Below are positions 59,139-64,000 of a stretch of DNA of 64,000 nucleotides, in pieces. Position numbers and translations under genes: made by a program. Source of the DNA: a bacterium (lineage in GTDB: Bacteria; Cyanobacteriota; Vampirovibrionia; Gastranaerophilales; Gastranaerophilaceae); the NCBI GenBank assembly GCA_017470245.1, contig JAFUEV010000009.1, positions 1 to 64,000 of the forward strand. Reading direction: 5' to 3'. Numbering within the stretch: position 1 is the first letter of the stretch; each line of letters starts with the position of its first letter. Under the pieces are notes generated by a model. That model was not told the origin of the DNA and ran no database searches. It saw nothing but the letters and a program-made list of their open reading frames with translations.

Positions 59139-60308
59139 ATGAGTTATTCAGATAATAAAAAAGCACAATGGTTATTATTTCTTATGGTATTGCTTACTGT
59201 TCCGATAATTTTTAATTTTGTAATGGAGAAAAAAGCAGATGCAGATAGGCAAGAACTTATGAAAAGACCTGCAAATGTACAGACGATAAAACCTGTTATG
59301 AAAGATATTTATTTTGAAGCTGAATCAGCAGGCAGATTAGATTCAAAATATACCGTTGATGTTCTTGCCAGAATAAACGGCTGGCTTCAAAAAAGATTTT
59401 TTGATGAAGGTGCAAAAGTTTCAAAAGGTCAAACATTGTTTAAAATAGAACCTGATGAATACCAGTTAGCAGTTAATAATGCAGCTGCAAATGTAAGACA
59501 AACACAAGCCGCATTAAAAAATGCAGAACAAGAATTAGTCAGAGCACAAGAACTTGTTAAAAATGATTATGTAAGTAAATCATATTACGATCAGGCAGTA
59601 GCAACCAGAGATACAAGTAAAGCTGCATTTGATGCTGCAAAAGCACAACTTGCAAATGCTCAATTAAATTTAAGTTATACAAATGTTACATCACCTATAG
59701 ACGGTAAAATAGGTAAAATAATTATAACCGAAGGAAACCTTGTTAATACACAATCTGGACCTTTGGCCAGAATAGTAAGTGTTCAACCAATATTCGCTTA
59801 TTTTACGTTAAAGAGCAGTGAATTTTTAAAGTTTAAAAAAGCAGATACTTCCAGTGATTTTAGTAATATGGAAATAAAATTACAACTTGCCGACGGTTCT
59901 ATATATAATGAAACAGGTAAAATTGAGTTTATAGATAATCAGGTAAATGAGACAACAGGTACGATAAGTCTTAGAGCAACATTTGAAAATGCCGATGAAT
60001 TACTTGTTCCGGGAGATTTTGTAAAAGTTATTGTAAAATCGACTGAACCAAGAAATGTTTTGATGATACCTCAATCAGCAGCATTGGATGATTCTGCCGG
60101 ATATTATGTTTGGGCTGTAGACAATGATGGAGTTGTATCAAGAAAAGATATAAAAGTGTCTGATGAAATAGATAAAAACTGGGTAGTAGAAGATGGTTTA
60201 ACAGAAGATGATGTTATAGTCGGAAAAGGACTTCAAAGCATTCGTATGCCGGGACAAAAGGTAAATCCTACCCCATTGGAAGATAAACAAGAAGTCGAAG
60301 CAAAATAA
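59139..60308 (+). CDS. RND efflux periplasmic adaptor (membrane fusion protein)
   Basis: The 389-residue protein has an N-terminal membrane segment (QWLLFLMVLLTVPIIFNFV) and HlyD/AcrA domains: biotinyl-like half-sites YTVDVLARINGWLQKRFFDEGAKVSKGQTL (in parts), a helical hairpin (AAANVRQTQAALKNAEQEL) and NLSYTNVTSPIDGKIGKI. A beta-barrel and membrane-proximal domain follow. No lipobox is present. It links the RND pump to an outer-membrane channel. It lies 19 bases before the pump gene. Confidence 0.95.
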   Translation: MSYSDNKKAQWLLFLMVLLTVPIIFNFVMEKKADADRQELMKRPANVQTIKPVMKDIYFEAESAGRLDSKYTVDVLARINGWLQKRFFDEGAKVSKGQTLFKIEPDEYQLAVNNAAANVRQTQAALKNAEQELVRAQELVKNDYVSKSYYDQAVATRDTSKAAFDAAKAQLANAQLNLSYTNVTSPIDGKIGKIIITEGNLVNTQSGPLARIVSVQPIFAYFTLKSSEFLKFKKADTSSDFSNMEIKLQLADGSIYNETGKIEFIDNQVNETTGTISLRATFENADELLVPGDFVKVIVKSTEPRNVLMIPQSAALDDSAGYYVWAVDNDGVVSRKDIKVSDEIDKNWVVEDGLTEDDVIVGKGLQSIRMPGQKVNPTPLEDKQEVEAK

Positions 60309-60327
60309 TAGAAAAACGGTATAGAAA

Positions 60328-63300
60328 ATGGATGATAATAAGAAAAAAGAGTTATATTTCTTTATACAAAGACCAAGATTTGCTATAGTAATAGCTATAT
60401 TAATAACATTAGTCGGTGTTATTTCAATGTTGGGATTGCAATTGGAAAAATATCCAAATGTAACTCCTCCTCAGGTTACAGTAAGAGCTTCATATCCCGG
60501 GGCAAGTGCTGCTGTTATTGAATCTTCCGTAGCTTCTCTTGTTGAATCTCAGGTTAATGGTGTTGAAAATATGATATATATGTCATCAACAAGTTCTGAT
60601 GAATCATATCAATTAAGTATATTCTTCAAAGTTGGAACAAATAAGGATATTAACCTTGTAAATGTTCAAAACAGATTAAAACAGGTTGAACCGTTATTAC
60701 CTGAAGATGTACGAAGGTTAGGTGTTACTGCAAAAAATCAGGTGGCAGGTGCAGGTGCTTGTATTTTAAGTTTGGGGTCAACAAATGATTCTTGGACTCA
60801 ATTGGATTTAACAAACTATGCAACCGTCTATGTAAAAGATGAAATCAGTCGTTTAGACGGTGTTGGTGAAGTAAACGTATTTGGTGCCGGTGATTACAGT
60901 ATGAGAATTTGGCTTGACCCATCGAAAATGGCAAATCTTAATGTCTCTGTTTCCGAAATTCAAGCTGCTATAAACACTCAAAACGTACAAGTTTCATCTG
61001 GTTCATTAGGTTCACTTCCAAGTAAATCAAATCAAACTTTAAGAATGACATTAATGACAAAAGGTCGTTTATTGGAACCAGAAGAATTTGAAAATATTAT
61101 TATTCGTTCAAATACAGATGGTTCAAGTATAAAACTAAAAGATATAGCAAGAGTTGAACTAGGTGCATATTCTTATGACAGGTTTGGTATGGTAGACGGA
61201 AAACCTGTTGCCGTAATTCAGGTTGTACCGCTACCGGGTGCTAATACAATAAGTATTGTTAATTTGGTTAATAAGAAAATAGCGGAAATTAATAAAACTC
61301 TTCCTGAATCATTGTTAATCAGTATGCAGCATGATGATTCTCAATTCATTCGTGAATCTATGAAGGAAGTTGTTTTCACGATTTTAATTACCTCATTAAT
61401 TGTTGTTATTGTAATATTTGTATTTTTGGGTGATTGGCGTGCAACTTTAGTTCCATGTATAACTATTCCTGTATCATTAGTCGGTACGTTTGCAGCATTA
61501 AAAGCTTTTGGAATGTCAATTAATTTGTTAACGCTTTTTGCTATGGTGCTGGCGGTTGCCGTTGTAGTTGATGATGCTATCGTTGTTATTGAAAATGTAA
61601 AAAGACACTTAGAAGAGGGGAAAACTCCTATTGAAGCTACTCAGTTAACAATGCAGGAAGTTGGTAGTGCATTAGTTGCAATGGCACTTGTACTTATGGC
61701 TGTATTCGTTCCTGTTTCAATGACAGGCGGTTTAACAGGTTTAATGAACAGACAGTTCGGTGCTTGTATTGCCGTTTCAATTGCTTTATCTGCAATATGT
61801 GCATTGACATTGTCTCCTGCTATGTGTTCAATAATTTTAAGAAAAGAAGATCCGAACAGAAAACCGAGTAATGCTTTTACCGCACTTATAAAAAAGACTT
61901 TTTTAGCTTTTGATAAAGAATTTGATAAAATTACTCAATGGTATTTAGATGTAGTACATAACTTTGTATATAATAAGAAATTATCATTTATTGTATATTT
62001 TGCTTTGGTAATTTTGTTGGTTATATCTCCAATGATGCTACAAAAAGGTTTTATTCCTGATGAAGACCAAGGTGTTGTTCTTGCACAAATAGTGCTTCCA
62101 CCCGGTTCTGCATTGAATAAAACAAAAGATGTTGTAGATAAATTATCAAACTATGCAAAAGAAATAGATGGTGTTGATGTTCACAGAATTATTGCTTTTG
62201 CAGGTATGGGACCTACAAACCAGGCATTTCTCGTTCTCCCTTTAAAAGAATGGAACGAAAGAAAAGTATATCCTTGGGATTGGGTTATAAGGAAAATAGA
62301 GGGGAAACCTACAGATTTATCTCATAACGGAATATTAAAAGAGTTGAGAAAGTATGCTGCAATAGTAAATGAAGCTCAAATTGCCGCATTTTCACCTCCT
62401 GCTATTCAGGGTATGAGTATGTTAGGTGGTTTTGAATTCCAAATGTTATCAAAAGGCGAATATTCTGTTCAAGAGATAGAACAACTTGCAATGAGATTGA
62501 TGGTTGCTGCTAATTCCGATCCTGATTTAACCAGTGTATATACAACATTCCAAGCAACAGTACCTCAATACAGAGTAAATATAGATTATGATAAAGTATT
62601 GGCTCAAAATGTAAATATACAAGAATTGTATGCTACAATGGCTTCTACGTTAGGTACGTATTATGTTAATGACTTTAACAAACTCGGCAGGGTATTTAGG
62701 GTTCAGCTTCAAGCGGAAGATGATTACAGAAATAAAGCTACCGATTTGGAAAAAATATATGTAAAAAATATTAGAGGAGAAATGGTTCCTCTTATGACGA
62801 TGGTAAGTCTTGAACAAACAGTTGGTGCTGCTTCAATTACAAGATTTAACCAGTATCGTTCCGTACAATTCTCAGGACAAGCATCAGGCGGAAAAGGTTC
62901 AGGTGTTGGTATGAGTGCTATGGAACGTGTAGCTAAAAAGACATTACCAAAAGATGTAGGTTATGACTGGTCCGGTACTTCGCTTCAGGAAAGAGAAGCC
63001 TCAGGACAAGGTTTTGTATATGTAGCAATTGTAGTATTTGTATACTTATTCCTTGTTGCTCTGTATGAAAGCTGGTCAATTCCTGTTGCGGTTATGTTGA
63101 TAGCTCCTGTTGCTGCATTAGGTGCATTTATATTCCAATTAATGCTAGGGCAGCCTTTTGATTTGTATTCTCAAATCGGTATGTATACCTTGATTGGTGT
63201 TGCGGCAAAACAGGCAATTTTGATTGTTGAATTTGCAAAAGATTTGCATGAAAAGCAAGGTTTTTCAATTGAAGAAGCTGCAATGGAAGCTGCAAAATTA

Positions 63301-63540
63301 AGGTTCAGGGCTATTATGATGACTGCTTTAGCATTCGTATTTGGTGTATTACCTATGGTATTCGCAACAGGGGCAGGTGCGCAGAGCAGAATTTCCGTTG
63401 GCTCTACAGTATTTGGGGGTATGGTTGCAGCCGCAACAATCGGTACAATTTTAACGCCTGCTTTCTATGTACTGGTTCAATCATTAGTTGATGAAGCCGC
63501 AAAAAGAAAATTGGCAAAACAACAACAAACAATTCAATAA
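60328..63540 (+). CDS. RND multidrug efflux transporter, AcrB/MexF-like
   Basis: The 1070-residue protein has 12 membrane helices and two large periplasmic loops. The proton-relay Asp pair is present in AVAVVVDDAIVVIENV near residue 410. Other HAE1 motifs are LQLEKYPNVTPPQVTVRASYPGASA near the N terminus (in parts), GTFAALKAFGMSINLLTLFAMVLA, and MTALAFVFGVLPMVFATGAGAQSR near the C terminus. The trimeric pump exports drugs, bile salts or organic compounds using proton flow. In an operon with MarR, the adaptor and a downstream exported gene. Confidence 0.97.
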   Translation: MDDNKKKELYFFIQRPRFAIVIAILITLVGVISMLGLQLEKYPNVTPPQVTVRASYPGASAAVIESSVASLVESQVNGVENMIYMSSTSSDESYQLSIFFKVGTNKDINLVNVQNRLKQVEPLLPEDVRRLGVTAKNQVAGAGACILSLGSTNDSWTQLDLTNYATVYVKDEISRLDGVGEVNVFGAGDYSMRIWLDPSKMANLNVSVSEIQAAINTQNVQVSSGSLGSLPSKSNQTLRMTLMTKGRLLEPEEFENIIIRSNTDGSSIKLKDIARVELGAYSYDRFGMVDGKPVAVIQVVPLPGANTISIVNLVNKKIAEINKTLPESLLISMQHDDSQFIRESMKEVVFTILITSLIVVIVIFVFLGDWRATLVPCITIPVSLVGTFAALKAFGMSINLLTLFAMVLAVAVVVDDAIVVIENVKRHLEEGKTPIEATQLTMQEVGSALVAMALVLMAVFVPVSMTGGLTGLMNRQFGACIAVSIALSAICALTLSPAMCSIILRKEDPNRKPSNAFTALIKKTFLAFDKEFDKITQWYLDVVHNFVYNKKLSFIVYFALVILLVISPMMLQKGFIPDEDQGVVLAQIVLPPGSALNKTKDVVDKLSNYAKEIDGVDVHRIIAFAGMGPTNQAFLVLPLKEWNERKVYPWDWVIRKIEGKPTDLSHNGILKELRKYAAIVNEAQIAAFSPPAIQGMSMLGGFEFQMLSKGEYSVQEIEQLAMRLMVAANSDPDLTSVYTTFQATVPQYRVNIDYDKVLAQNVNIQELYATMASTLGTYYVNDFNKLGRVFRVQLQAEDDYRNKATDLEKIYVKNIRGEMVPLMTMVSLEQTVGAASITRFNQYRSVQFSGQASGGKGSGVGMSAMERVAKKTLPKDVGYDWSGTSLQEREASGQGFVYVAIVVFVYLFLVALYESWSIPVAVMLIAPVAALGAFIFQLMLGQPFDLYSQIGMYTLIGVAAKQAILIVEFAKDLHEKQGFSIEEAAMEAAKLRFRAIMMTALAFVFGVLPMVFATGAGAQSRISVGSTVFGGMVAAATIGTILTPAFYVLVQSLVDEAAKRKLAKQQQTIQ

Positions 63541-63567
63541 ATGTTATAAAAAGAGTAGAGTGGAAAA

Positions 63568-64000
63568 ATGAGTAAGAAATTATTAATATTAATGTTTTTA
63601 ATAGCTATGAATCCGGTGTTTGCGGAAGATAATCCTTATAGAGATATATTTGTTGAAGAACTTCCGCCACGTTTGCCGTCAGAAGTACAGCAAACAGCTG
63701 ATACATCAAAACATAAAATACATTTATTCAGCAGAAAACCCAAAACTGATAAAGCAAAAGAGCTTGATGTTGTAAAACCTGATAAAAAAACTATCGAAAA
63801 ATCTAAACATAGAAAATTAAAGTCTGCAAAAAAAACACCAAAAGTTTCTAAAGCTCAAAATAAAACTTTAATAACCGAGTCAAATGATGAAAATTCAGTA
63901 GTGGGTGTGCCTGCCGTTAACAGGACTGATGATAATACTGTTCTTTCCGATACTTCATATCAGGCAAGTATTGATACTACTAAAATTATTAAAGTTGATG
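63568..64000 (+). CDS. Exported protein, likely outer-membrane efflux component, cut by window end
   Basis: The frame starts at 63568 and runs off the window (144 codons visible). The signal peptide is clear (KKLLILMFLIAMNPVFAED). The next 125 residues are low-complexity: Lys-rich (RKPKTDKAKELDVVKPDKK, KHRKLKSAKKTPKVSKAQNK) then Asp/Ser/Thr-rich, ending near a TTKIIKVD strand. Position right after a RND pump suggests a TolC-type channel or an envelope-spanning accessory; the diagnostic part lies outside the window. TolC proteins rarely carry such a charged N-terminal extension. Confidence 0.7.
   Translation, partial: MSKKLLILMFLIAMNPVFAEDNPYRDIFVEELPPRLPSEVQQTADTSKHKIHLFSRKPKTDKAKELDVVKPDKKTIEKSKHRKLKSAKKTPKVSKAQNKTLITESNDENSVVGVPAVNRTDDNTVLSDTSYQASIDTTKIIKVD

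Noticed and set aside
1..64000. CRISPR array, prophage, transposase or attachment sites
   Set aside because: No regularly spaced short direct repeats, phage structural genes, transposases or tRNA-flanking duplications were seen on reading the window; the only tandem arrays are the coding repeats and the 169-bp unit.

Overview
The window is AT-rich, densely coded DNA from a Gram-negative-type bacterium. Evidence for an outer membrane is a RND efflux pump with adaptor, a secreted POTRA protein, a heptosyltransferase-like GT9 enzyme and an AMIN-domain amidase. Several traits recall the gut Gastranaerophilales (Vampirovibrionia/'Melainabacteria', non-photosynthetic relatives of cyanobacteria): AMIN-type amidase, GlgC, prepilin-like proteins starting GFTLAEVLVTLF, small EF-hand proteins, and rubrerythrin with ferredoxin-nitroreductase fusions typical of anaerobes. 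This placement is an inference without database support. The code is standard, most genes have an AGGAG-type ribosome site, and several promoters are of the extended -10 type. I see no prophage, insertion sequence or CRISPR array.

Layout. 1-2.6 kb: a TPR protein cut by the window edge and small exported unknowns, one LprI-like. 2.6-11.0 kb: a HxlR regulator divergent from a nine-gene run (rubrerythrin, glutathione peroxidase, two ferredoxin-nitroreductases, a short UvrA paralogue, flavin reductase, tautomerase, metallo-beta-lactamase-fold hydrolase, carboxymuconolactone decarboxylase-cupin fusion) that ends in a terminator. This looks like a peroxide/electrophile defence operon. 11-18.5 kb: MFS transporter, GT-C and GT8 glycosyltransferases, a B12-type radical SAM protein and an SGNH-like protein. 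18.5-22.5 kb: exported unknowns and a VanX-type dipeptidase. 22.7-30.6 kb: a 2057-residue protein (beta-solenoid repeats, hydrophobic segment, RHS-like repeats, phosphoribosyltransferase-like C terminus), a small possible kinase-fold protein and an ADP-ribosylglycohydrolase. This is the most unusual locus here.

30.9-41.9 kb: tRNA-Val, Lrp/AsnC regulator with aminotransferase, GT9, a YbjQ-YbjQ-M48 protease operon, thioredoxin reductase, MurI with an AMIN amidase, an EF-hand protein, a pilin-like protein and a Spy-like protein. 42.0-45.9 kb: an overlapping trio (4-TM protein, WG-repeat protein, MFS transporter), a candidate small RNA, and a radical SAM protein with a Tat-like leader. 45.9-49.6 kb: translation genes rplT, rpmI, infC (AUU start), an EF-hand protein, then the L10 leader with rplJ-rplL, whose 3' untranslated region carries a 169-bp tandem repeat. 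49.6-54.4 kb: exported small proteins and tig-clpP-clpX, with an extra stand-alone ClpX zinc-finger gene inserted. 54.4-64 kb: lepA-glgC-thioredoxin-like operon, then a MarR-controlled RND efflux operon whose last gene leaves the window.

Starts were moved from the longest reading frame wherever a ribosome site, signal peptide or family length decided it (1401, 14796, 21760, 30621, 34598, 42372, 47212, 50709, 54993). A 58-residue gene at 19029-19205 was found by reading the sequence directly.
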